Source: Oscillibacter sp. (GTDB taxonomy: Bacteria; Bacillota; Clostridia; Oscillospirales; Oscillospiraceae). Taken from it: a DNA stretch of 28,608 nt. The DNA lies in NCBI GenBank assembly GCA_017447005.1, contig JAFSOM010000172.1, positions 1 to 28,608 of the forward strand. The letters run 5' to 3'. This document shows, in pieces, positions 13,725 through 22,776 of this stretch (position 1 is its first letter; every line of letters begins with the position of its first letter). A program made the position numbers and the translations under genes. A model generated the notes under the pieces. That model had not been told where the DNA came from, made no database searches, and was given only the letters and a program-made list of their open reading frames with translations.

Positions 13725-15164
13725 TCAGGTCAAATCGTCGCCGTTGGTGGCGATAACCTTCTTGTACCAGTCGAAGGACTTCTTGCGCTTACGCGACAAA
13801 TCGCCCGTGCCGTCGTCGTACTTCTCCACGTAAATGAAGCCGTAGCGTTTCGCCATTTCGCCCGTAGACGCCGATACCAAGTCGATACAGCCCCAAGGCG
13901 TGTAGCCCATGAGGTCGACGCCGTCCTTGACCGCGCCAATCATCTGCTCAATATGCTGACGGAGGTAGTCAATCCGGTAATCGTCATTGATGGAGCCGTC
14001 GGCCTCTTTCTTGTCGTAGGCGCCCAGACCGTTTTCGACGACCATCAGCGGAATGCGGTAGCGGTCATAGATTTCGTTGAGGGAGTAGCGGAGCCCCTTG
14101 GGGTCAATCTGCCAGCCCCAGTCGGACGCCGGAAGATACGGATTCTTGGCGCCCGCAATGAGGTTGCCGTCCGACGCCGCCGCGTTTTTGTCGGCGCTCG
14201 CGCAGTTCGACATATAGTAACTGAACGTATAGAAGTCAACCGCGCCCTGTTTGAGAATTTCGGCGTCGCCGGGTTCCATCTTGACCGTGATTCCGTACTT
14301 ATCCCAAATGCTTTGGGCGTAGGCGGGATACTCGCCCCGGACTTGCACATCGGAGCAGTACCAGTTCATTTCGCGCATGTGGGCCTGATTTTCGAGAATG
14401 TCGTCCGGGTTGCAGGTCAGCGGATAGGACGTGACAAAGCAAATCATGTTGCCCATCTTGAACTGCGGATAGTTGTCATGGGCGTACTTGACCGCCAGCG
14501 CACTCGCTACAAACTGGTGGTGTAAGGCCTGAAAACGTTCGCCGGGCTTGTCGGGGACTTCGTTGGTGTAGCCCTCAAAGCCCTTGACGGTGCCCGTGGA
14601 CAAAACCGCGCCGAACGGCATGGTGCCGGAGTTGATTTCGTTGAACGTCAGCCAGTACTTTACTTTGTCCTTGTAGCGCTCGAAAATGGCCTTGCAGTAG
14701 TTCATGAAATAGTCGATTAACTCGCGGCCTTCCCAGCCGTTGTACTTCGCCACGAGCGCATAGGGCAGTTCATAGTGGGAAATCGTGACAAGCGGCTCAA
14801 TGCCGTGCTTTTTACAGCAGTCGAAAACCTTGTCGTAAAATTCCAGTCCCTTTTCGTTGGGTTCCTCTTCCATGCCCGTGGGGAAAATGCGCGTCCAGTT
14901 GATGGAAGTCCGGAACACCTTGAAGCCCATTTCCGCGAACAGCGCGATGTCCTCCTCATAGTGGTGGTAGAAGTCAATCGCCTCGTGGGACGGGTACAGC
15001 GTGCCGGGGTCGATGTTAATCGTGACGCGTTTCGGCTTTTTGGCGCTTCCGGTGGTGCAATGGTCGGAGACGGAATCGCCTTTGCCGTCGACATTCCACG
15101 CGCCCTCGAACTGATTCGCGGCTACCGCGCCGCCCCATAGAAAGTCTTTGCGCAATACGGACAT
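13725..15164 (-). CDS. bglA: 6-phospho-beta-glucosidase, glycoside hydrolase family 1
   Basis: A 479-residue GH1 enzyme that splits phosphorylated beta-glucosides such as cellobiose-6-phosphate or arbutin phosphate in the cytoplasm. Seen: N-terminal FLWGGAVAANQFEGAW (8-23), the acid/base Glu176 in WLTFNEIN, the nucleophile Glu377 in MVVENGLG, and the 6-phosphate site SASTGEMAKRYGFIYV (431-446) with Ser431, Lys439 and Tyr441, which separates phospho-glucosidases from plain beta-glucosidases. Length is normal. It lies downstream of the beta-glucoside PTS permease on the same strand, 107 bp away, so uptake with phosphorylation and hydrolysis are encoded together. The ATG has GGAAGGAG just upstream. 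A hairpin in the gap may set the ratio between the two products. Confidence 0.95.
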   Translation of the reverse strand: MSVLRKDFLWGGAVAANQFEGAWNVDGKGDSVSDHCTTGSAKKPKRVTINIDPGTLYPSHEAIDFYHHYEEDIALFAEMGFKVFRTSINWTRIFPTGMEEEPNEKGLEFYDKVFDCCKKHGIEPLVTISHYELPYALVAKYNGWEGRELIDYFMNYCKAIFERYKDKVKYWLTFNEINSGTMPFGAVLSTGTVKGFEGYTNEVPDKPGERFQALHHQFVASALAVKYAHDNYPQFKMGNMICFVTSYPLTCNPDDILENQAHMREMNWYCSDVQVRGEYPAYAQSIWDKYGITVKMEPGDAEILKQGAVDFYTFSYYMSNCASADKNAAASDGNLIAGAKNPYLPASDWGWQIDPKGLRYSLNEIYDRYRIPLMVVENGLGAYDKKEADGSINDDYRIDYLRQHIEQMIGAVKDGVDLMGYTPWGCIDLVSASTGEMAKRYGFIYVEKYDDGTGDLSRKRKKSFDWYKKVIATNGDDLT

Positions 15165-15187
15165 ACTTGTTTTCTCCTTCCCAGATT

Positions 15188-15214
15188 CCCCCGCCGTTTT
15201 TTACGCGACGGGGG
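15188..15214 (-). other. Intercistronic hairpin between PTS and glucosidase genes
   Basis: A 9-bp stem with one wobble pair (CCCCCGCCG at 15188-15196, CGACGGGGG at 15206-15214). On the minus strand, the transcribed one, no T-run follows; a T-rich stretch is found only on the plus-strand side. It may stabilise or cut the mRNA rather than terminate. Confidence 0.5.
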
Positions 15215-15271
15215 TTGTTTACGGTCGTAACGCGCACGGGATTGCTTCGCGTTTACGGATTTGCGCGGAAT

Positions 15272-17221
15272 TTACTTCACGGTCATGAGCTTCTGACCCG
15301 CCGTAATTTCCGCGCCGTCTACGGGCGTAATTTCCGTATAGTCGTCGGAGTTCGTGATAATGACGGGCGTGTAAAGCTCTTTCCCGGCTTTCGTCACGGC
15401 GTCAAGGTCAGCCGTGAGGAGCAAATCGCCCTTCTTGACCTCTTGGTCGGCTTTCACGTGGTACTTGAACGGCGTGCCGTGAAGCTGTACGGTGTCAAGG
15501 CCGACGTGAATCAGAATTTCAACGCCGTTGTCGGCGACAATGCCGATTGCGTGACGCGTATCCATGGTCTGCGCTACGACGCCGTCGCACGGCGCGATAA
15601 CTTTGCCGTCGGTGGGCAGGATTGCGATACCTTCACCCAATGCGCCGGACGCGAAAACTTCGTCGGGCACGTCCTTCATGGGCACGAGTTTTCCGGTCAT
15701 GGGAGAGGCGATGTCCAGCGGGGCCGCGCTGACTTGCTTCACATGCTCTTCCCCGGCCATAGCCGCGTGTCCGGCGGCGATAGCGTCGGTATTGACTTCG
15801 GCGGCGGGGGCCTCGTCCTTGAACAGAATCAGCGTCACGCCAAAGGAGATAGCGAGGCCCACGACGGCGCACACCGCGCCCCAAATCACGCTGTGGAACG
15901 GGCCGAGGGCGTCGTTGCCGCCGATAAAGGTAATCAGGGACATAATGGAAGGAGAGCCGCCCATCGTGTAGCCCTTGACGCCTGTAATGCCCGCGAGCAG
16001 TCCGGAGACGCCCGCGCCCGCTATCGCGCCAATCATGGGCTTCATGAAACGCATATTGATACCGTACATAGCGGGTTCCGTGACGCCCGCGACGATAGCG
16101 GAGATACCGCAGGCGATGCCTTCCGATTTTGTCTCCATGTCCTTTGTCTTGACCGCCACGCCCAGAGACGCGCCGCCCTGACAGAGGTTCGAGCAGAACA
16201 TTGTCACAAGTACCACCACGTCATAGCCCAGCGTGGCGATATTGTTCGTGAAAAGCGGAATCAGGGCGTAGTGCATACCGGTCATGACGATGAACGGCAT
16301 AAGCGCGGAGAGTACGCCGACGGTCAGCCAAGGCACCGTGCCGTACATAACGGTGGTAATCATGGACAGAACCTGTCCGAGAACGCTACCGAGCGGGCCG
16401 AGCACGACAACCACGATGGGCGTACAAACCAGCAGGAACAGCAACGGTTTCAAGAACGCTTTCAGCACGTTCGGCGACACGCGGTCGGCCCAGTCTTCCA
16501 CAACGCCCATGACCGGAGCCATTAACAGCATAGGCAGTACCGAGGATGTATAGGACGCGCCAATCACGGGCAGGAAGCCGAACAGATACGTGCAGTTTTG
16601 CCCGAGGAACGTTCCATAGGCAGCGGTTTCGACGCCGCCGCCCAGCAGGGAAATGAAATCCGGGTAGACAAGGGCCGCGCCGATAACCATATACAACGGG
16701 ACGCTGTGCCCGGTCTTTTTTGCGATACTCCAGCCGAGCATAACGGGCAGGAAATAGAAAAAGCTGTCGGCCATGGAATAGAGGATGATGTAAGTCGGCC
16801 CCGTACTGCTCATGACGTTCAGCGTCGTGAGTAGTGTCAGCACGACCTTCGCCATACCGGTGCCAAGCATGGCCGGCAGTAACGGCGTCAGACAGCCCGC
16901 GACAAAGCCGAAAAGACGTTGTACGGGATTGCCTTCCGCCTTAGCGGGTTTCGCGCCGCCGTCCTCGGAGAAGTTGCCCAGCTTGTTGAACTCCTTCATG
17001 AGGTTCGAGACCTCGTTGCCGATGACGACCTGATACTGACCGCCCTGCTTAATGACGCTCTTGACGCCCTTGATAGCCTTCACGGCGTCGTCATTGGCCT
17101 TGCTCTCATCGTTGAGGACAAGACGCATACGGGTCATGCAGTTGGTAGCGCTGGCGACGTTTCCCGCGCCGCCGACCGCGTCCAGAATCTTCTTGGACGT
17201 GGACACATAATCTAGCGCCAT
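15272..17221 (-). CDS. bglF: PTS beta-glucoside transporter, EIIBCA fusion
   Basis: A 649-residue permease with all three PTS domains. EIIB (about 1-85) has the phosphorylated Cys28 in ATNCMTRMRL. The membrane domain EIIC (about 100-470) has many hydrophobic helices and the conserved GVTEPAMYGIN (379-389). EIIA (about 500-649) has the active His572 in ILIHVGLDTVQLHG and the helper His557 in TRHAIGI. It imports and phosphorylates beta-glucosides, which the neighbouring enzyme hydrolyses. I chose the ATG at 17221 because GGGAGGG (17229-17235) precedes it and EIIB begins there; a longer frame to 17332 crosses the promoter. No LicT/BglG antiterminator gene is in the window and the short leader shows no antiterminator target, so this operon may be controlled differently from classical bgl systems. 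Confidence 0.95.
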   Translation of the reverse strand: MALDYVSTSKKILDAVGGAGNVASATNCMTRMRLVLNDESKANDDAVKAIKGVKSVIKQGGQYQVVIGNEVSNLMKEFNKLGNFSEDGGAKPAKAEGNPVQRLFGFVAGCLTPLLPAMLGTGMAKVVLTLLTTLNVMSSTGPTYIILYSMADSFFYFLPVMLGWSIAKKTGHSVPLYMVIGAALVYPDFISLLGGGVETAAYGTFLGQNCTYLFGFLPVIGASYTSSVLPMLLMAPVMGVVEDWADRVSPNVLKAFLKPLLFLLVCTPIVVVVLGPLGSVLGQVLSMITTVMYGTVPWLTVGVLSALMPFIVMTGMHYALIPLFTNNIATLGYDVVVLVTMFCSNLCQGGASLGVAVKTKDMETKSEGIACGISAIVAGVTEPAMYGINMRFMKPMIGAIAGAGVSGLLAGITGVKGYTMGGSPSIMSLITFIGGNDALGPFHSVIWGAVCAVVGLAISFGVTLILFKDEAPAAEVNTDAIAAGHAAMAGEEHVKQVSAAPLDIASPMTGKLVPMKDVPDEVFASGALGEGIAILPTDGKVIAPCDGVVAQTMDTRHAIGIVADNGVEILIHVGLDTVQLHGTPFKYHVKADQEVKKGDLLLTADLDAVTKAGKELYTPVIITNSDDYTEITPVDGAEITAGQKLMTVK

Positions 17222-17267
17222 ACGGATTCCCTCCCTTGTCAATTCGGCGCAAACCGCCGTATTGTGA

Positions 17268-17296
17268 ATTATAGCATATGTTTTGATGATGGGCAA
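17268..17296 (-). promoter_or_regulatory. Promoter of the PTS / glucosidase operon
   Basis: On the minus strand: -35 TTGCCC (17291-17296), 17-bp spacer, perfect -10 TATAAT (17268-17273). Start near 17261, leader about 40 nt. Confidence 0.65.
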
Positions 17297-17355
17297 TCCA
17301 AAATTTGAACGTGAAATTGTACAATATGACAAATATCACTTCAACGCCGTAAATC

Positions 17356-17388
17356 AAAAAACGCCCTCTCCGGGATTCGGAGAGAGCG
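17356..17388 (-). terminator. Terminator of the kinase operon
   Basis: On the minus strand an 11-bp stem with one wobble pair (17378-17388 with 17362-17372, 5-nt loop) is followed by TTTTTT (complement of 17356-17361). It separates the kinase genes from the PTS promoter. Confidence 0.8.
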
Positions 17389-17397
17389 TCGCGGGAC

Positions 17398-17571
17398 GGT
17401 TATTTTTTACTTGAGCGGTTGAGGGGTCTTTGTCGCCCCCCGGAACGGGGGAAGATGTCGCCGCAAGGCGACAGAGGGGGGAAAACAGCCCCCACCCGGC
17501 GCTACGCGTCACCCTTCCCCTTTGGGGGAGGGCTTTAGGAGGCGCAACCGTTCAGGCAGGTTATTTTTTAC
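17398..17571. mobile_element. MITE-like palindromic element between 13-bp direct repeats at the kinase stop codon
   Basis: GGTTATTTTTTAC occurs at 17398-17410 and 17559-17571. Just inside, TTGAGCGGTTG (17411-17421) and CAACCGTTCAG (17545-17555) form imperfect inverted ends. The interior holds two halves of the element seen at 11271-11469: a right arm (CCCCCGGAACGGGGGAAG plus a GTCGCC/GGCGAC hairpin, about 17436-17480) and then a left arm (CACCCTTCCCCTTTGGGGGA, about 17510-17533). One of the 13-bp repeats contains the TAA of the kinase gene. The 339-bp gap 17222-17560 is filled by this element, the terminator and the PTS promoter. Confidence 0.6.
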
Positions 17572-19645
17572 GCCGTGCGAGATGGTCGTTGATAGTGGTG
17601 ATGAGTTGCGCCACGTCGAACGGCTTTGCGATATGATGGTTCATGCCGCTGTCCATGGACATACGGCGGTCTTCGTCGCGGGCGTTGGCGCTCAACGCGA
17701 TAATGGGGATGTCGGCGGTATCGGGACGGCCTAGGGCGCGGATGGCGCGGGTAGCCTCATAGCCGTTCATGACGGGCATTTGAATATCCATGAGTACAAG
17801 GTCAAAGTAGCGCGGCGGATGATTCAAAAACGCTTCCACGGCGTCGCAGCCGTCGGGCACGGATTCGACTAAAAATCCGGCGTCCTCCAGAATCGTCTCG
17901 GCGAGCATACGGTTAATTTCGATGTCCTCCACGAGCAAGATACGCTTTTCGCCGTCGGCCTTATAAAGCGCGTCCTCCTCCGACGGCGGCGCGACGGGAA
18001 CGTTGTTTTCTCCGGCGTCGGCCTTTTTCATGGGAAGGTCAACGGTAAAGGCGGCGCCGTGTCCCTTCTGACTGTCCACGCGGATAGACCCGCCCATAAT
18101 GTCAAGCAAGGTTTTCGTGATAGTCAGGCCCAGTCCGGCGCCGATTTTCCCGGTTTTCGTGGAACTGTCCTCACGTTCAAAGGCGTCGAATATCTTGCGC
18201 ATGAACTCCTTGGAGATACCCGGGCCGTTATCGGAGACGCGGAACTCGTAACGGGCGTAGCCGGATTCCGAAACCTGTTTGCGCCGCGCCGCAAGCGTGA
18301 CGATACCGTAATCGGGCGTAAACTTCACGGCGTTGCTCAACAGATTGCTCATCACGCGGCGGAATCGCAGGGCGTCCACGAACACTTCCTCATCCGGCAG
18401 GTCAATTTCCTTTTTCAGCGCGATATGTTTCTCTTCCATTTCGCCCCGGAACATGTCCAGAACCACGTGCAGTTGTTCGCGCAGGTTACAGCGTTCCGAT
18501 TTCAGCTCCACGCGCCCGTACCCGATTTGGCTCATTTCGAGGAGGTCGTCAATGAGGGCCAGCATATGACGGTTGGACTCGTCCACTTTTTGCAGGTAGC
18601 CTTCCAGACGTTCCGGCTCGCGCAGGTGACGCTTGACCAGTTCCGTAAAGCCCATAATGGCGTTCATGGGCGTGCGGATGTCGTGGGAGATGTTGAACAG
18701 GAAAGAGGATTTAATTTCATTGGCGCGTTTTTCCTGTTCCAGCTCCATTTCCATATTGAGCTTTTCGGTCATTTCGGATTGCAGGCGTAAAATCTGTTCC
18801 GTGATGTCCCGGTAGCCCATGACGACACGCGGGTGATGGGTCTCGCTGGTGATACGCACAGCCGACATTTGCATATAGACAAGCGCGCCGTCCTTGCCGG
18901 GGCAACGGTAGTCCACGGTGTAGGACGGCTCCGACAACATCCGCTCCCGGATACGCGTTTCCGAGACTTCATTCAAATACCGCTCGCGGTCTTCCGGTAA
19001 AACATAGCGTTGCGCGTAAAGGGGAAGAACTTTTCGCCAGTCGGGGGACTGCCTTTCCTGTTCCGACAGGGACGACAAAAGCGTTTGCAGACGTTTTTCG
19101 GCGTCCCGGTAGACGCGCATAGTGCCCGTATCCAGATTCAACAGCAGGATAACGGAGAAATCCACGCTCAGGCCTTTGATGACTTCCGTTTTCCGTATAT
19201 TCTCCTCGCGGGAAGCGCGTAAATCGGTGATGTCGTGCACAATCACATAGTACACGCTTCCGTAGGGTTCCCTATGAATCAGGCGTCCGTAATCGTCCAC
19301 CCAGCGGATGGCCCCGTCTTTGCGGATAATGCGGTATTCCAGATAGTCCACTTGGTCTTGATTCGTCTGAACCTGTTCCTGAATGCTCTTTTGCATGGCC
19401 TCCAAGTCCTCCGGATGAACCATGCCGTCGAACGTTCCGCCCGTCAAGTCCCGGAACTCCTCGAAAGTTTGACAGCCGTAAATGCGGAGCAGGATGTCAT
19501 TGGCGTACAGCACGGTTTTTTCCCCGTCGGCCTGATAGATAAAGAATCCGCCCGGCATTTGTTCGGCAAACTGATTCATTCCCTCCAACAGCGCGGGGTC
19601 GATGTCCACTAAAAACGGGTCATGGTTGCTCGCAGGCTCTCCCAT
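17561..19645 (-). CDS. Hybrid sensor histidine kinase with PAS domain(s) and C-terminal receiver
   Basis: A 694-residue soluble protein with no membrane segment. Order: an N-terminal PAS domain (about 20-145, with FFIYQADGEK and a PAC-like EYRIIRKDGAIRWVDDYGR), a second PAS-like region (about 160-285, ending in VVMGYRDITEQ), a coiled coil, a histidine kinase domain with His321 in FNISHDIRTPMNAIMGF, an ATPase domain (N box SNLLSNAVKFTP, G boxes SDNGPGIS and GAGLGLTIT), and a receiver domain with Asp620 in DLVLMDIQMPVMNGYEA and Lys674. It should sense a cytoplasmic signal and pass phosphate from His to Asp; no HPt domain or output regulator is encoded nearby. The ATG at 19645 is preceded by GGGGG; a TTG at 19651 is less likely. 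It lies 64 bp downstream of a related kinase gene. Confidence 0.92.
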   Translation of the reverse strand: MGEPASNHDPFLVDIDPALLEGMNQFAEQMPGGFFIYQADGEKTVLYANDILLRIYGCQTFEEFRDLTGGTFDGMVHPEDLEAMQKSIQEQVQTNQDQVDYLEYRIIRKDGAIRWVDDYGRLIHREPYGSVYYVIVHDITDLRASREENIRKTEVIKGLSVDFSVILLLNLDTGTMRVYRDAEKRLQTLLSSLSEQERQSPDWRKVLPLYAQRYVLPEDRERYLNEVSETRIRERMLSEPSYTVDYRCPGKDGALVYMQMSAVRITSETHHPRVVMGYRDITEQILRLQSEMTEKLNMEMELEQEKRANEIKSSFLFNISHDIRTPMNAIMGFTELVKRHLREPERLEGYLQKVDESNRHMLALIDDLLEMSQIGYGRVELKSERCNLREQLHVVLDMFRGEMEEKHIALKKEIDLPDEEVFVDALRFRRVMSNLLSNAVKFTPDYGIVTLAARRKQVSESGYARYEFRVSDNGPGISKEFMRKIFDAFEREDSSTKTGKIGAGLGLTITKTLLDIMGGSIRVDSQKGHGAAFTVDLPMKKADAGENNVPVAPPSEEDALYKADGEKRILLVEDIEINRMLAETILEDAGFLVESVPDGCDAVEAFLNHPPRYFDLVLMDIQMPVMNGYEATRAIRALGRPDTADIPIIALSANARDEDRRMSMDSGMNHHIAKPFDVAQLITTINDHLARRKK

Positions 19646-19709
19646 TGTCAATTCCCCCTATTAGTCATAATCCGGCGCGGAAAATGCCGGTTCGGAATCC
19701 GCGTGGCGG

Positions 19710-22505
19710 TCAATCGTCATGAATCAACGTTTCGAGCGCGTCGAAAAGGCGGTCGGGGTCGACAGGCTTGCTCAAATGCGCGTTCATTCCGGCCTGTAAG
19801 GAGCGCTGCACGTCCTCGTCAAAGGCGTTGGCGGTCATGGCGATAATGGGAATGGTTTTCGCGTCGGGACGGTCAAGGGCGCGGATGGCGGCGGCGGCGT
19901 CCAGTCCGTCCATGACGGGCATACGCACGTCCATGAGCACGGCGTCATAGTATCCGGCGGGATGTTCGGCGAAGAATTGCACGGCGAGCTGACCGTTTTC
20001 GGCGTGTTCGGCGGTCATGCCGCGCATGTCGAGCAATTCCAGCATGATTTCGGCGTTGATGGGCATATCCTCGGCAAGCAGAATCCGGCGTCCGTTCAAA
20101 TCGGCGCGGCGGACTTCCTCGGGCGGGGCGTTCTCTTTATGACGGCTTGCGGCCTGACGCAGTTCCGGGAGAATGCCCGACACGAAGAGCGGCTTTGACA
20201 GAAAGCTGTCAACTCCCGCCTCCACGGCGTCGGCCATGATGTCGTCCCAGTTGTACGCGGTCAGAATGATGATGGCGGATTCGTTGTTGTAGAGTTCGCG
20301 GATTTTGCGGGAGACCTCGACGCCGTCCTCTTTGGGCATTTTCATATCTACGAGAATCAGGTTGTAAGGCTCGCGCCGCGCATGGCGGACTTCAATCATT
20401 TTCAGGGCCTCCGCGCCGTCCTGACAGGTGTCGGACGCGACGCCGACTTCCTCCAGCACCAGTTGCGCGTGTTCGCATGCAATCGGGTCGTCGTCGATGA
20501 TAAGAACGCGCATATCTTGCGGGCGGAAGTCCTCCGATTCGGCGCCGGTTCTGTCGCTGTTCTTCAGCGTGACGTTGACGGTAAATTCCGAGCCGACGCC
20601 CTTTTGGGAACGCACGGAAATATTGCCGTTCATCATCTCCACGATATTTTTCGTGATAGCCATGCCCAGTCCGGTACTGCCGTACTTGTTCGTGCGCGTC
20701 CCGTCCTCCTGACTGAACGCCTCAAAGATTCGCGGCAAAAAAGCGGCGTCCATGCCGATTCCGGTATCGGCGATAATAAAGCGCAACGTGGAATGGTCCT
20801 CAAATCGCGCCGTGCGCTCCACGCTGAACGAGACTTTCCCCGGCGCGGGCGTGAACTTGACCGCGTTGCCGAGAATGTTAATCAGCACCTGTTTGAGCTT
20901 CATATCGTCGCCGATATAGTATTCATCCACGGAACCGTGTATTTCGCACTCGTACTCCAAGCCGCGGTCGTTACACTGACTGTGAATCATGGCGTTGATT
21001 TGCTCAATCATGGACGCTAAGGAAAACTCCTCATTTTTCAGCGTCATGCGGCCCGACTCAATGCGGCTCATATCGAGCACGTCGTTGATAAGGCCCAAGA
21101 GGTGACGGGCGCTCCCGCCGATTTTTTCGAGTTGTTCCCTTGTGCGCGGGGAAAGTCCCGGCTCTTTGAGCGCGATACTGTCCAAGCCTATGATAGCGTT
21201 CATGGGCGTACGGATTTCGTGGCTCATGCTGGACAGAAACGCGGTCTTTGCGACGTTGGCCTGACGCGCCTCCTCCAATGCCTGCGCCATAAGATTGTTT
21301 TGCTCCCGCTGTTCGCGCAACAGTTCCGTGATGTCGGACTTAAGCAGAATGTAAAATTCCGTTTTGGGGTCGACGAGGTAGAACATGAACCGCTTGTTGA
21401 AAATTTCATCGTCAATGTCGCAAGTCACGTCCACCGTATACGGCTCATGCTCCGCGAGTTTCCGCCCGATAGTTTCCGGCAGTAACGACTCTAGGAGTTC
21501 GTCGCGGTCGTGCACGGCCTCCGACGCCGCCGGGAGAACCTGTTCCCGCAGATAGCGCATATAATTTCCGTTGCGCTGTTTGGGAAAGATACTTCCTTTG
21601 CCGATGTTGGCGGCGTCGCCAATCGCCACGCCGTAACTCCCGCCCGCCAGATAGCAAACCATGTCGTACTGTTGAGCGAGAATTTTTCCGTTGAGAACTT
21701 CCGTGACTTTTTCGGAGTTGTATTCGGTCTCAACGCCTATCGCTACCCAGTCGCTTGTCACAAGGTCTTTGCGCATGGAAATAGCGCACCTTACAAAGCA
21801 TTGCCGCCCTGATTGGCGGTTCGAGAACACAACCACCGAAATGGGGCCGTCGCCCTGATAATAATGCTCCATCAGATTCGCCATGGTGAACGTTTTCCGG
21901 CACGTTTCCCGGTCGGATTCCAGCGGCATATGGTCAAGGCGGACCTGTAACATTTCACGCACGGACATTCCGACGCGGTCGGTTTCGTATAAGTCCTTGC
22001 CGCGCAATTCCTTCACGACGCCTTCCGTCAGGTTCAGGCGCAGTACGGCGAGGCTTTCGCCCGCCAGCGTGTTCAGCTCCCGGTTCAGGCCCTCGTACAT
22101 GACTTGCGTCTGACGCTGGCTTTCCTTCAAGTCCGTGACGTTAAAATAGGTGCAATAGGCGTATTGTACGCCGTTCTCTTGCATGAATGCGTAGTGTATA
22201 TAGACCCAGAGCAGATTGCCCTTGACCGTGTATTTCCGGACGGTGACATGATTAGAGCCGTCCCGGGCGACGTGATTGCGGAACAGATACTCAATTTCGG
22301 CGCGGTCGTCGGGGTGAATCGTCTTTATGCTCCCCTCGCCTTCCATGCTAATCAGCTCTTCCTCCGTGCCCTCCATCATCTCTATGAACTCACGCGAACG
22401 CCAGATAGGGCGATACTGTCCATTGTCATCCACTCTCATAATCACCGCGTTATTTTCCAGAGAGTCGAACAGTTTTTGATAGAAACTGGTGTTAAAATCC
22501 AACAT
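19710..22505 (-). CDS. Hybrid sensor histidine kinase with PAS domains and two receivers
   Basis: A 931-residue soluble hybrid kinase. The N-terminal PAS/PAC region (about 12-128) has IHPDDRAEIEYLF and VRKYTVKGNLLWVYIHYAFM. A central region without clear assignment (about 140-395) ends in a second PAS-like part (FYILLKSDITELL). The kinase domain has His429 in LSSMSHEIRTPMNAIIG, N box LINILGNAVKFTP, ADTGIGMD and GSTGLGMAITKN. Two receiver domains follow, with Asp720 (NLILVDMKMP) and Asp859 (DAVLMDVRMP). The first receiver has three acidic residues in a row at its start (LIIDDDP), as is normal. There is no HPt module, so a partner must be elsewhere. I chose ATG 22505 because GGAAGGGAG lies seven bases upstream. 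With the kinase gene 64 bp downstream it forms an operon; the pair may act on one pathway. Confidence 0.92.
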   Translation of the reverse strand: MLDFNTSFYQKLFDSLENNAVIMRVDDNGQYRPIWRSREFIEMMEGTEEELISMEGEGSIKTIHPDDRAEIEYLFRNHVARDGSNHVTVRKYTVKGNLLWVYIHYAFMQENGVQYAYCTYFNVTDLKESQRQTQVMYEGLNRELNTLAGESLAVLRLNLTEGVVKELRGKDLYETDRVGMSVREMLQVRLDHMPLESDRETCRKTFTMANLMEHYYQGDGPISVVVFSNRQSGRQCFVRCAISMRKDLVTSDWVAIGVETEYNSEKVTEVLNGKILAQQYDMVCYLAGGSYGVAIGDAANIGKGSIFPKQRNGNYMRYLREQVLPAASEAVHDRDELLESLLPETIGRKLAEHEPYTVDVTCDIDDEIFNKRFMFYLVDPKTEFYILLKSDITELLREQREQNNLMAQALEEARQANVAKTAFLSSMSHEIRTPMNAIIGLDSIALKEPGLSPRTREQLEKIGGSARHLLGLINDVLDMSRIESGRMTLKNEEFSLASMIEQINAMIHSQCNDRGLEYECEIHGSVDEYYIGDDMKLKQVLINILGNAVKFTPAPGKVSFSVERTARFEDHSTLRFIIADTGIGMDAAFLPRIFEAFSQEDGTRTNKYGSTGLGMAITKNIVEMMNGNISVRSQKGVGSEFTVNVTLKNSDRTGAESEDFRPQDMRVLIIDDDPIACEHAQLVLEEVGVASDTCQDGAEALKMIEVRHARREPYNLILVDMKMPKEDGVEVSRKIRELYNNESAIIILTAYNWDDIMADAVEAGVDSFLSKPLFVSGILPELRQAASRHKENAPPEEVRRADLNGRRILLAEDMPINAEIMLELLDMRGMTAEHAENGQLAVQFFAEHPAGYYDAVLMDVRMPVMDGLDAAAAIRALDRPDAKTIPIIAMTANAFDEDVQRSLQAGMNAHLSKPVDPDRLFDALETLIHDD

Positions 22506-22630
22506 GAAAGCGCTCCCTTCCTTCTTTCTCGCGTGATAGCAGGGCGCCCAACCCGCGCAAAACGGGAATCGGACGAACGCGGAGGAACGGGCCGCGGAGA
22601 AGGCCCGAAAGATAGGCAATGTCGTTGTTT

Positions 22631-22659
22631 ATCATACCCCACTTTTCCGGGGATGTCAA
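22631..22659 (-). promoter_or_regulatory. Promoter of the hybrid kinase operon
   Basis: On the minus strand: perfect -35 TTGACA (22654-22659), 17-bp spacer containing a CCCC/GGGG inverted repeat, -10 TATGAT (22631-22636). Leader about 118 nt with a weak CGGGCC/GGCCCG stem and no recognised riboswitch. Confidence 0.7.
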
Positions 22660-22679
22660 GGACGGTTTCACAGGAAACG

Positions 22680-22760
22680 GGCGCAAAGCGCGCCTAAAAG
22701 CGTTTCTTTGCGCCTTGAACGGAACATCGGCGCGGAGACGAAAGCATCATCTCCGCGCCG
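22680..22760 (-). terminator. Two consecutive hairpins downstream of the decarboxylase alpha gene
   Basis: The first on the minus strand is an 11-bp perfect stem (22750-22760 with 22728-22738). The second is a 9-bp perfect stem, GGCGCAAAG/CTTTGCGCC (22706-22714 with 22680-22688). T-runs are short (CGTTTCC after the second), so termination is plausible but not textbook. Confidence 0.5.
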
Positions 22761-22776
22761 GATTCCGCGCCGCTTA

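Noticed and set aside
15167..16525. 452-codon open frame antisense to the PTS gene
   Set aside because: It is the GC-rich shadow of the EIIBCA gene: His/Gly/Arg-rich, no ribosome site, no family resemblance.
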